A stretch of 64,000 bases of DNA, taken from assembly GCA_910584485.1 (NCBI GenBank), contig CAJUAV010000004.1:110784-174783 (forward strand). The letters run 5' to 3'. A program made the position numbers and the translations under genes. Below the pieces are notes generated by a model. The model searched no databases. It worked only from the letters and a program-made list of their open reading frames with translations, and was not told the origin of the DNA. Numbering within the stretch: position 1 is the first letter of the stretch; every line of letters starts with the position of its first letter. Shown here piece after piece: positions 26,448-33,980 of the stretch. Source of the DNA: an uncultured Alistipes sp. GTDB taxonomy: Bacteria; Bacteroidota; Bacteroidia; Bacteroidales; Rikenellaceae.

Positions 26448-27452
26448 TCAGTCTTTGAGTATGAGTCGTTCCATGGCGGGCGAGAGGTACTCTTCGTAGG
26501 CCTCGCCCTCGCCGGCGAAGATCAGGTAGACGGGCAGCGCGGGGTGCGCTGCGGCGAAGCGGAGCGCCGCCGTGTCGCCCAGGGCCATGAACATCGTCCC
26601 CAGGGCGTCGGCCTCGGCGCAGGTCGGTGCGACGACCGTCGCCGAGAGCAGGCGCGAGAGGCGGCTGCGGCCCGTGCGCGGATCGATCGTGTGGGCGATC
26701 TTGCGGCCCGCGGCGTCGAGGTAGAAGCGGCGGTAGTTGCCCGAGGTGGCCATCGCACCCTCCGTGAGGGCGATGCGCCGCTCGATGCAGGCCCCGTCGC
26801 TCTGGTTGCCGTCGAAGGGGCTCTCGACGCCGATGCGCCATGGCCGCCCCTGCCGGTTGACGCCGCGGCAGCGCACCTCGCCGCCGATTTCGGCGATGTA
26901 GTTCGCGGCGCCCGCCGCTTCGAGCAGGTCGGCCAGCAGGTCGACCGAATAGCCCTTGGCGATCGAATTGAGGTCGATCTGCACGCGCGGGTCGCTCTTG
27001 ACGAGCCGCTCGCCGTCGAGCCGCAGGCGGCCGTATCCGACGAAGGCGAGCAGCGAATCGATCTTCGGAGCCTTCTCGGCCGCCGTGCCCGCGAAGCCCC
27101 ACGCCCGCACGAGCGGTCCCACGGTGACGTCGTAGGCCCCCTCGGAGAGGCGGCTGATCGAATCGGCCAGCAGCAGGTTGCGGCGGATGTGGCGGTCCGT
27201 CGAGTCGGTTTCGTTGCGGTTCAGGCGGTTCAGGCGCGACCCCTCGTCGAAGAGCGACATCGAGCGCTTGGCTTCGGCGTCGAGCCGCATCGCCGCGGCA
27301 TAGATCTCCTGCGCGCTGCACGGAGCGTCCGAAATGAGGTGCAGGCGCGTGCCGAGCATCACCCCGTCGACGGTGCGGTAGTCGCGGCGCGGCGCGCAGC
27401 CGACCGCGGAGAGCAGCGCCGCGAGGCCGCAGAGAAGCAGTCGTTTTGTCAT
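26448..27452 (-). CDS. apbE: FAD:protein FMN transferase (ApbE lipoprotein)
   Basis: 334 residues. It attaches FMN covalently to Thr in targets such as the Nqr and Rnf subunits. The signal ends in a lipobox (LLSAVGC). Family motifs are seen: VMLGTRLHL, GAYDVTVGPLVRAWGF, IDLNSIAKGYSVDLLADLL, NYIAEIGGEVRCRG and the divalent-metal/FAD segment HTIDPRTGRS followed by TCAEADALGTMFM. No Nqr or Rnf genes lie in this window. The start is near a minus-strand TATTTTTG box (27473-27480). Confidence 0.95.
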   Translation of the reverse strand: MTKRLLLCGLAALLSAVGCAPRRDYRTVDGVMLGTRLHLISDAPCSAQEIYAAAMRLDAEAKRSMSLFDEGSRLNRLNRNETDSTDRHIRRNLLLADSISRLSEGAYDVTVGPLVRAWGFAGTAAEKAPKIDSLLAFVGYGRLRLDGERLVKSDPRVQIDLNSIAKGYSVDLLADLLEAAGAANYIAEIGGEVRCRGVNRQGRPWRIGVESPFDGNQSDGACIERRIALTEGAMATSGNYRRFYLDAAGRKIAHTIDPRTGRSRLSRLLSATVVAPTCAEADALGTMFMALGDTAALRFAAAHPALPVYLIFAGEGEAYEEYLSPAMERLILKD

Positions 27453-27472
27453 AAAAAAGTTCGCTTTGTCGG

Positions 27473-27480
27473 CAAAAATA
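27473..27480 (-). promoter_or_regulatory. Possible -7 box of the apbE operon
   Basis: TATTTTTG on the minus strand fits TAnnTTTG and lies 20 bp from the apbE start codon. No clear TTG is present about 19 bp upstream of it, so support is only the -7 match and its position. Confidence 0.4.
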
Positions 27481-27544
27481 CAACATTTCTCCGATCCCGA
27501 TCGCTTTCGGGCTGAAAAAGAGCAGATTTTTTTTCGCTTTTCGG

Positions 27545-27573
27545 TTGGAATCTTAATTTAATTCGTACCTTTG
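27545..27573 (+). promoter_or_regulatory. Promoter of rpsO
   Basis: TTG (27545-27547), 18-bp spacer, TACCTTTG (27566-27573): both boxes of the Bacteroidetes housekeeping promoter. Transcription would start about 65 bases before the rpsO ATG. Confidence 0.8.
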
Positions 27574-27644
27574 CGCTACACTTTGGCGTGATTCCGTCAG
27601 TAAGGGGAATGCGTCGTAAAGTGAACGTTAAAAACACATTTTTT

Positions 27645-27917
27645 ATGGCTTATTTAACAGCAGAGAAAAAGCAGGAGCTTTTCGGTCAGTACGGCAAGTC
27701 TAACACCGACACGGGTTCGCCCGAGAGCCAGATCGCGTTGTTTTCGTACCGTATTGCCCACCTTACGGAACACCTCAAGAGCAACCGCCACGATTTCGGC
27801 ACGCAGCGCGCCATGCTGCGCATGATCGGTAAGCGTCGCCAGTTGCTGGAGTACCTCAAGGAGGTCGACATCGAGCGCTATCGCGCCATCGTGAAGAAGC
27901 TCAACCTCCGCAAGTAA
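27645..27917 (+). CDS. rpsO: 30S ribosomal protein S15
   Basis: 90-residue primary rRNA-binding protein of the 30S central domain. The start is MAYLTAEKKQELF at 27645; reading from 27588 would add 19 residues not found in S15. The conserved core DTGSPESQIALFSYRI, LKSNRHDFGTQRAMLRMIGK and LLEYLK is complete. It is followed by an intrinsic terminator and then pnp, the same order as in E. coli. Confidence 0.98.
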   Translation: MAYLTAEKKQELFGQYGKSNTDTGSPESQIALFSYRIAHLTEHLKSNRHDFGTQRAMLRMIGKRRQLLEYLKEVDIERYRAIVKKLNLRK

Positions 27918-27930
27918 TCCGCGAGGCACG

Positions 27931-27972
27931 AATGAGGGCAATCCCCGACAAGCGGGGTTGCCTTCATTTTTA
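27931..27972 (+). terminator. Intrinsic terminator after rpsO
   Basis: Stem of about 14 bp (AATGAGGGCAATCCCC with CGGGGTTGCCTTCATT, with one mismatch and a short loop) followed by TTTTT, 14 bp past the rpsO stop. Confidence 0.85.
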
Positions 27973-28309
27973 CGACAGCGGCGGGGCCTCTCCCGCCGTC
28001 GGCGCTCGGTGAGCGCAAGGTTCTTTTGCGCGGGAGGCGCGGTGCTCCGCAGCCTCCCATCGGCCGAAAGGCCGCATCGTTCGATCGCCGTACGCCGCTC
28101 CGAACGGCGCCGCTCCCGCGAGGAACGGTCGCCTGGTCCGCGAGAAACAGTCGTGCGGGTTCGTGAGGAACGGTCGACGGAGGGCAGTGCGCAGGTGCGT
28201 GCCGGCAGCCGCTGTCCCGCGGCGAAACGGCCGTGCGGGGAAAGACCGCCCGTTCGCGCGTGCCGCGCCCCGATAACAGAAACAACACATTACAGGTAAT
28301 AAAAAATTT
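27973..28309 (+). other. Hairpin-rich leader/spacer before pnp
   Basis: 337 bp with no credible ORF and very high G+C. Strong potential hairpins: GCGCTC/GAGCGC (28004-28018), an 11-bp two-part stem GGGAGGC-GCGG with CCGC-GCCTCCC (28032-28058), and CGGCC-GAAA-GGCCG with a GNRA tetraloop (28061-28074). GAGGAACGGTCG occurs twice (about 28120 and 28162). The last 40 bp turn A-rich before the pnp ATG. A pnp promoter was not recognised. It may be a structured 5' leader or a degenerate intergenic repeat related to those at 32508 and 36601. Confidence 0.55.
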
Positions 28310-30526
28310 ATGGAAGAACAAAAGCTGTACAATGCTGTCCGTAAGGAGATCCGACTGGCCGACGGCCGCGTGATCGAGATCGAGACGGGCAAACTGGCCA
28401 AGCAGGCCGACGGCTCGGTCGTCGTCAAGATGGGCGACACGATGCTGCTCGGTACGGTGGTGGCCGCCAAAGACGCCAAACCCGACACCGATTTCATGCC
28501 CCTGCAGGTCGAGTACAAGGAGAAGTACGCCGCCGCAGGCCGCTACCCGGGCGGCTTCATGAAGCGCGAGGGCAAGGCCAACGACGCCGAGGTGCTGACG
28601 GCCCGCCTGATCGACCGCGCCTTGCGTCCGCTGTTCCCTTCGGACTACCACGCCGAGGTTTACGTGACGGTCAACCTCATTTCGGCCGATAAGGATACCC
28701 AGCCCGATGCGCTGGCCGGTCTGGCCGCATCGGCCGCGCTGGCCGTGTCGGACATTCCGTTCGGCGGCCCCATTTCGGAGGTGCGCGTCGTTCGCAAGAA
28801 CGGCGAGTACGCCATTAACCCCGGTTTCTCGGAGATGGCCGAGTGCGACCTCGACATCATGGTCGGCGGTACGATCGACAACATCCTGATGGTCGAGGGC
28901 GAAATGAAGGAGGTCTCGGAGGAGGTGATGCTCGGAGCCATCAAGTTCGCCCACGAGGAGATCAAGAAGCATTGCGCCGTCGAGATCGAGCTCATGAAGG
29001 AGCTCGGCAAGGATGTCAAGCGTACCTACTGCCACGAGGTGAACGACGAGGAGCTGCGCCAGACGATCATTAGCGAGCTCTACGACAAGGCCTACGCCAT
29101 CGCTACGAGCGGTACAATGAAGCACGAGCGCGAGGAGCTCTTCAATGCGCTCGAGGCGGAGTTCGCCGCCCGCTACACGGAGGAGGAGCTCGTCGAGAAA
29201 GCCCCGCTGATCCACAAGTATTTCCACGACGACGTCCAGAAGAAGGCGATGCGCAACATGATCCTCGACGAGGGCAAGCGCCTCGACGGCCGCCGCACGG
29301 ACGAGATTCGTCCGATCTGGTGCGAGGCGGGCTACCTGCCCTGCGCCCACGGTTCGGCCATCTTCACCCGCGGCGAGACGCAGTCGCTGACGACCGTCAC
29401 GCTCGGCACGAAGCTCGACGAAAAGGTCAAGGACGAGGTGCTGGTACAGGGTACCGAGCAGTTCGTGCTGCACTATAATTTCCCGCCTTTCTCGACGGGC
29501 GAGGCGAAGGCCGCCCGCGGTCTGTCGCGCCGCGAGATCGGTCACGGCCACCTCGCATGGCGCGCCCTGAAGCCGATGATTCCGCTGGGCGAGGAGAATC
29601 CCTACGCCGTACGCGTCGTGTCGGATATCCTCGAGTCGAACGGTTCGTCGTCGATGGCGACCGTCTGCGCCGGTACGCTGGCCCTCATGGATGCGGGCGT
29701 GAAGCTCAAGAAGCCCGTTTCGGGCATCGCCATGGGTCTGATTTCGGACTCGGCCACGGGCAAGTGGGCCGTGCTGTCGGATATCCTCGGTGACGAGGAC
29801 CACCTCGGCGACATGGACTTCAAGGTGACGGGTACCAAGGACGGTATCACCGCCACGCAGATGGACATCAAGGTCGACGGCCTCTCGTACGAGGTGCTGG
29901 CCGCCGCGCTGGAGCAGGCTCGCAAGGGCCGCATGCACATCCTCGGCAAGATCACCGAGTGCCTCGCCGAGCCGCGCGCCGACTACCGTCCCTTCGTGCC
30001 GCGCATCGTACAGATCACCATCCCGCAGGATCTGATCGGTGCCGTGATCGGCCCGGGCGGCAAGGTGATCCAGGACATCCAGAAGACCACCAATACGACG
30101 ATCACCATCACGGAGGTCGACGAAAAGGGTATCGTGGACATCTTCGGCGTCGACAAGACGGCCCTCGACGGCGCGCTGCAGCGCATCAAGGCGATCGTGG
30201 CGCAGCCCGAGGTGGGCGAGACCTACCGCGGCAAGGTGCGTTCGATCGTCGCCTTCGGCGCCTTCGTCGAGATCATGCCCGGCAAGGATGCCCTGCTCCA
30301 CATCTCGGAGATCGACTACAAGCGCTTCGAGACGATGGACGAGACGGGTATCAAGGAGGGCGACGAGATCGAGGTGAAGCTCATCGGCGTCGACGAGAAG
30401 ACGGGCAAGCTCCGTCTGTCGCGCAAGGCGCTGCTGCCGAAGCCCGAAGGGTACGTCGAGCGCGAGCGTCGTCCGCGCCCCGAACGTGGCGAGCGCCGTC
30501 CGCGCCCCGAGCACAAGCACGAATAG
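28310..30526 (+). CDS. pnp: Polyribonucleotide nucleotidyltransferase (PNPase)
   Basis: 738-residue phosphorolytic 3'-5' exoribonuclease. Order: RNase PH domain 1 (about 15-150), helical linker, RNase PH domain 2 (about 335-550) with LVQGTEQFVLHYNFPPFS, SRREIGHGHLAWRAL and the metal-binding VSDILESNGSSSMATVC; then KH (IGPGGKVIQDIQKTT) and S1 (YRGKVRSIVAFGAFVEIMPG) domains, with a short Arg/Pro/Glu-rich tail. Length and motif set are complete. It sits behind rpsO and its terminator, preceded by a structured leader. Confidence 0.98.
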   Translation: MEEQKLYNAVRKEIRLADGRVIEIETGKLAKQADGSVVVKMGDTMLLGTVVAAKDAKPDTDFMPLQVEYKEKYAAAGRYPGGFMKREGKANDAEVLTARLIDRALRPLFPSDYHAEVYVTVNLISADKDTQPDALAGLAASAALAVSDIPFGGPISEVRVVRKNGEYAINPGFSEMAECDLDIMVGGTIDNILMVEGEMKEVSEEVMLGAIKFAHEEIKKHCAVEIELMKELGKDVKRTYCHEVNDEELRQTIISELYDKAYAIATSGTMKHEREELFNALEAEFAARYTEEELVEKAPLIHKYFHDDVQKKAMRNMILDEGKRLDGRRTDEIRPIWCEAGYLPCAHGSAIFTRGETQSLTTVTLGTKLDEKVKDEVLVQGTEQFVLHYNFPPFSTGEAKAARGLSRREIGHGHLAWRALKPMIPLGEENPYAVRVVSDILESNGSSSMATVCAGTLALMDAGVKLKKPVSGIAMGLISDSATGKWAVLSDILGDEDHLGDMDFKVTGTKDGITATQMDIKVDGLSYEVLAAALEQARKGRMHILGKITECLAEPRADYRPFVPRIVQITIPQDLIGAVIGPGGKVIQDIQKTTNTTITITEVDEKGIVDIFGVDKTALDGALQRIKAIVAQPEVGETYRGKVRSIVAFGAFVEIMPGKDALLHISEIDYKRFETMDETGIKEGDEIEVKLIGVDEKTGKLRLSRKALLPKPEGYVERERRPRPERGERRPRPEHKHE

Positions 30527-30636
30527 AACGAGGCGAGGCTGCGGCGGAGCGGCGATCGGAAAACCGCTCCGCCCGCGGCTGCTGCCGCGCCCGATCGATC
30601 ACCACAAACAACCACTTTAAAACTTTTCTATCGATT

Positions 30637-32370
30637 ATGAAACAGATGATGAAACTTTGTGCAGTACTGGCCGTTGTCGCAATGGCCTGCACGGGTTGTA
30701 ACTGCTTCTCCGGCATGAGCAAGGCCCAGGACGAAGTGAAGGTGTCGGCTACCCCCGAGGTGCTGGTGCTCAACAACGGCAAGATCGCCGCCGAGGTTCG
30801 CGTCAGCTTCCCCGCCGGCTATTTCAACACCAAGGCGGTGCTCCGCGTCACCCCCGTACTGGTGTTCGAGGGCGGCGAGGTTGCCGGTACGACGAAATAT
30901 TTCCAGGGTTCGAAGGTCAAGGACAACTATACGGTCGTCGACAAGAACGCGGGCGGCAGCTACACGCAGCGCGTCGAGTTCCCCTATGACGAGCGGATGG
31001 ATCGCTGCGAGCTTCAGCTGCGCGCCGAGATCAAGTGCCCGAAGGGTGCTTGCAAGGAGTTCACGCTGGTGAACCTGAACGACGGTTCGGTGCCGACCAA
31101 GGCGCAGCAGGAGATCCTCGACGGCGGCAGCAAGAGCGCCAAGGAGCAGCTGTGCCGCGAGTTCGGTCTGACGATCGCCTACGGTCTGAACACGCTTCAG
31201 AAGCAGATCAAGTACGGCGAGATCATGGAGCCGATGGCCAACAACTACAAGAAGGTGACGACGGTCGTGACGAAGACCGACATGCGCTATGCCATCAACT
31301 CGTCGGCCGTTACGAAGAAGAACCGCGAGGATGCCAACCTCGACATCTTCCGCATGACGGTGGACAACAACCTGAACAACGATCGTGCGTCGCAGAACAT
31401 TTCGGTCAAGGGCTACGCATCGCCCGACGGTCCCGAGAAGTTTAACGACAAACTGTCGAAGGCGCGCAGCGAGTCGTCGAAGAAGCTGGTGGCCAAACTG
31501 CTGTCGGATACGGGTCTCGATGTGGACGCCGCCGCCTACGGTGAGGACTGGGACGGCTTCAAGCAGCTCGTCGAGCAGTCTGATATCCGCGACAAGAACC
31601 TGATTCTTCAGGTGTTGAGCCTCTACAACTCGCCCGTCGAGCGCGAGAAGGAGATCAAGAATCTTTCGTCGGTATTCGAGGAGCTCAAGAGCGACGTGCT
31701 GCCCGAGCTGCGCCGTGCGCAGATCATCAACAGCACCGACATTCAGGGCAACACCGACGCCGAGATCCTGGAGGCCGTGCGCAACGGTCGCGAGCTGACG
31801 GTCGAGGAGTACCTCTATGCCGCCGAGGAGCTGGCCAAGGATCCCGAGCAGCAGGTGAAGATCCTGACGATTGCCGTGACGAAGTACAACGATGCCCGCC
31901 TCTACAACAACCTGGGTGTCGCGCTGACGAAGATGGGTGCCAACGATTTGGCCATGAAGGCTTTCGAGAAGGCCGCATCGCTGGATGCCTCGTCGGCCGA
32001 GCTGAACAAGAACCTGCTGCTGGCCAACCTGGCGAGCGGCAAGACGGCCGAGGCGAAGAAGTACGCCGCATCGGTGGATGCCGAGGCGAAGGCTGCGCTG
32101 GCTGCCGCCGAGGGTAACTACAACGCCGCAGCGGGCCTCCAGGGCTACAACGCCGCCGTTGTCGCCGTGATGAACAACGACCTGACGACGGCCAAGCGTG
32201 CCATCGCACAGGACAAGTCGGCCGATGCCGATTACCTGCGCGCCGTCATCGCTGCCAAGCAGGGCGATCTGGCTGCGGCCAAGGCCGAGCTGAAGAGCGC
32301 CACGCAGAAGAATCCCGAGCTGGCTGCCAAGGCCAAGAAGGATGTGCTGCTTCGCGAGGTGGTGAAATAA
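30637..32370 (+). CDS. Outer-membrane lipoprotein with OmpA-like and TPR segments
   Basis: 577 residues from the ATG at 30637 (MKQMMKLCAVLAVVAMACTGC, lipobox Cys near residue 22). The N-terminal part is a Bacteroidales family domain (VSATPEVLVLNNGKIAAEV). The centre has an OmpA-C-like stretch (NISVKGYASPDGPEKFNDK, LSKARSESSKKLV), suggesting peptidoglycan contact. The C-terminal 180 residues are TPR-like and Ala-rich (ARLYNNLGVALTKMGANDLA). Codon use is that of a highly expressed gene. Precise function is unknown; a structural envelope role is likely (inference). An intrinsic terminator follows. Confidence 0.85.
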   Translation: MKQMMKLCAVLAVVAMACTGCNCFSGMSKAQDEVKVSATPEVLVLNNGKIAAEVRVSFPAGYFNTKAVLRVTPVLVFEGGEVAGTTKYFQGSKVKDNYTVVDKNAGGSYTQRVEFPYDERMDRCELQLRAEIKCPKGACKEFTLVNLNDGSVPTKAQQEILDGGSKSAKEQLCREFGLTIAYGLNTLQKQIKYGEIMEPMANNYKKVTTVVTKTDMRYAINSSAVTKKNREDANLDIFRMTVDNNLNNDRASQNISVKGYASPDGPEKFNDKLSKARSESSKKLVAKLLSDTGLDVDAAAYGEDWDGFKQLVEQSDIRDKNLILQVLSLYNSPVEREKEIKNLSSVFEELKSDVLPELRRAQIINSTDIQGNTDAEILEAVRNGRELTVEEYLYAAEELAKDPEQQVKILTIAVTKYNDARLYNNLGVALTKMGANDLAMKAFEKAASLDASSAELNKNLLLANLASGKTAEAKKYAASVDAEAKAALAAAEGNYNAAAGLQGYNAAVVAVMNNDLTTAKRAIAQDKSADADYLRAVIAAKQGDLAAAKAELKSATQKNPELAAKAKKDVLLREVVK

Positions 32371-32395
32371 CCTGCGGACGGGAATCCGTCGAACG

Positions 32396-32436
32396 ACGGG
32401 CCTGTGCTCCTTCGGGAGGACGGGCCCGTTTTTTTT
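32396..32436 (+). terminator. Intrinsic terminator after the OmpA/TPR lipoprotein
   Basis: Stem ACGGGCC...CTCC with GGAG...GGGCCCGT around a TTCG tetraloop, followed by T8, 26 bp past the stop codon. Confidence 0.92.
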
Positions 32437-32507
32437 GTGAGGGGCGGGGGCTGCCTGTGCATGCCGTGTGGTTCGAGCCCGCGAGAGGGGGCAGTTCGCC
32501 GCCGAAC

Positions 32508-32540
32508 GGAAATCGCACGCAAGTGCGGCGGGCCGAAGCC
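32508..32540 (+). repeat. Dispersed intergenic hairpin repeat, copy A
   Basis: GGAAATCGCACG, two variable bases, AGTGCGGCGGGCCGAAGCC. CGCAC and GTGCG pair around a short loop. Nearly identical to copy D at 36601-36635; weaker copies lie at 32681 and 36385. It lies in a 455-bp gene-free spacer between the lipoprotein and ferritin genes. Confidence 0.7.
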
Positions 32541-32626
32541 GTTTCGCGCTTTAGCGCGTGCCGTTCGCCGCCGCTCCCTGCGGCGGACGGCAAATCTCGC
32601 GTCAAGCCGCTCGAAATGCCCTCCCG

Positions 32627-32748
32627 CCGCCGTCGGCGAACGTATGGGAATCGGCAGCCTGCTTCACGTGACGGACGATGCGGAAATCGCATGCAGTGCG
32701 GCGGTCCTGCCGCCGTCGGCGAACTTATGGAAACCGGCAGCCCGCTTC
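32627..32748 (+). repeat. Pair of 39-bp direct repeats in spacer
   Basis: Bases 32627-32665 and 32710-32748 match over 39 bp with about five differences (both begin CCGCCGTCGGCGAAC and end in GCTTC). The period is 83 bp and a hairpin-repeat copy B (GGAAATCGCATGCAGTGCGG, 32682-32701) lies between them. No ORF here is convincing. Confidence 0.7.
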
Positions 32749-32763
32749 GCCCGACACCGCTGT

Positions 32764-32802
32764 ATAAAAACAACAGGACCCTTTCCGAAGAAAGGGTCCT
32801 GT
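32764..32802 (-). terminator. Intrinsic terminator after ferritin
   Basis: Perfect 12-bp stem ACAGGACCCTTT/AAAGGGTCCTGT with a 6-base loop; on the minus strand it is followed by TGTTTTTA. It lies 24 bp past the ferritin stop. Confidence 0.9.
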
Positions 32803-32825
32803 GGGTGTAAGCGAGCGGCGGCGGC

Positions 32826-33350
32826 TTACTCGGCCGAGGCGGCCAGCGGCGTCGCGGGCGTGTAGACGCGGGCTGCGAGCTCCTTGTTGAACTGGTACAT
32901 GCCGTACTTGTTGCCTTCGAGAGCTTCGCAGGCGCCGATCATGTCGCGGGCATTCTCCTCCTCCTCGACCTGCTCGTCGACGAACCAGACGAGCATGTTC
33001 GACGAGGCGTAATCCTTGTCGGCGGCGGCGATCGATGCGAGGTTGTGGATCATGGCGGTCACCTTCTGCTCGTGCGCCAGTGTCTCGCGGAACATTTCGA
33101 GCGGCGACTCCCACTCGGTGCGCACCTCGGCGATCGGTTGCAGGATCACCTTCGCGTCGCGCGAGTTGAGGTAGTTCTGGAAGATGCGGGCGTGGTCCTG
33201 CTCCTCGCGGAACTGGACGTAGAACCAGTTGGCCACCCCTTTGAGCCCCTTGTTCTCGGCATCCATCGACATCGACAGGTAGAGATAGGCCGACCACAGT
33301 TCAGCATTGATCTGGGCGTTGATCGCCTCGTGCAATTGTTTGCTTAACAT
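32826..33350 (-). CDS. Bacterial ferritin
   Basis: 174-residue non-haem ferritin that oxidises Fe(II) and stores iron as a 24-mer. Four-helix bundle with ferroxidase ligands visible in NAQINAELWSAYLYLSMS (Glu near 17), FREEQDHARIFQNYL (E and H) and DEQVEEEENARD. Length is typical of FtnA. It has its own minus-strand -7 box at 33389-33396 and a strong terminator, so it is monocistronic. Confidence 0.97.
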   Translation of the reverse strand: MLSKQLHEAINAQINAELWSAYLYLSMSMDAENKGLKGVANWFYVQFREEQDHARIFQNYLNSRDAKVILQPIAEVRTEWESPLEMFRETLAHEQKVTAMIHNLASIAAADKDYASSNMLVWFVDEQVEEEENARDMIGACEALEGNKYGMYQFNKELAARVYTPATPLAASAE

Positions 33351-33388
33351 CGTAGTGTCGTTTTTGGTTTGTTCATGTTTCGTTACGA

Positions 33389-33396
33389 CAAAGATA
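33389..33396 (-). promoter_or_regulatory. -7 box of the ferritin gene
   Basis: TATCTTTG on the minus strand matches TAnnTTTG exactly, 38 bp before the ferritin start. No well-spaced TTG was found upstream. Confidence 0.6.
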
Positions 33397-33482
33397 CGAT
33401 GCTTTCGGCAAAATTGTACTTCGCGGCCGATCGTCTTTTTCGATAGCTCGATCGGTTTTTCCGATAACGCCCTGCGCCGCGG

Positions 33483-33923
33483 TCAGTCGTCCGCCTTGAC
33501 GAGGCGGAAACGGCGGTCGAACTCCAGGTCGACGCCGTTTTCGAGCTCGACCTCGTATCCGCGGCGGTCGCGCTCGATCGCGACGACGCCCTGTCCGTCG
33601 AAGCGCGTGTCGATGACGTCGCGGATCGCCTGCGGCACGAGGCGCTGCGGTACGCGGCCGCGCTTGCAGTCGATCTCCGTCCAGTTGCCGTTCTTGTCGA
33701 ATTCGATGGTGCTGCCGTCGGTGAAGAGAACCTTGTATTCGCGGTCGAAGAGCGAATTTTCGGTCTCGACGTAGCCGACGCGGGCGTCGCCGAAATGGTC
33801 GGCGATCAGCGTGCGGGCTGCCGCAGGCAGCTGTTTGTAGTCGATCGTGCGGTGGCTGTCGGCCAGCGCCGTCAGGCCCGTGAGGAGGATCGCCGCGGCG
33901 ATCAGCAGGAGCGTTTTTTTCAT
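33483..33923 (-). CDS. Periplasmic PepSY-like (BLIP-like) protein
   Basis: 146 residues with a signal peptide (MKKTLLLIAAAILLTGLTALA). Two repeats of the PepSY-like fold are seen: YKVLFTDGSTIEFDKNGNW with LVPQAIRDVIDTRF, and YEVELENGVDLEFDRRFRL. This matches the Bacteroidetes family named after beta-lactamase-inhibitor-like proteins, commonly two-domain periplasmic proteins of unknown function. It lies 57 bp upstream of the TonB receptor's end on the same strand and is probably expressed after it. Confidence 0.85.
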   Translation of the reverse strand: MKKTLLLIAAAILLTGLTALADSHRTIDYKQLPAAARTLIADHFGDARVGYVETENSLFDREYKVLFTDGSTIEFDKNGNWTEIDCKRGRVPQRLVPQAIRDVIDTRFDGQGVVAIERDRRGYEVELENGVDLEFDRRFRLVKADD

Positions 33924-33980
33924 GGCGGATTCATTTTAGAAAACACGGCATCCGTTCAAAGATGGGGCCAAAAGAGGGCT

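Noticed and set aside
29959..30636. Upstream extension of the OmpA/TPR lipoprotein frame into pnp
   Set aside because: It overlaps the KH and S1 domains of pnp in another frame; a signal peptide and lipobox start cleanly at 30637.
32404..32865. Overlapping short open frames in the 32371-32825 spacer
   Set aside because: They run through a terminator and repeat copies, have no start context and no recognisable protein features.
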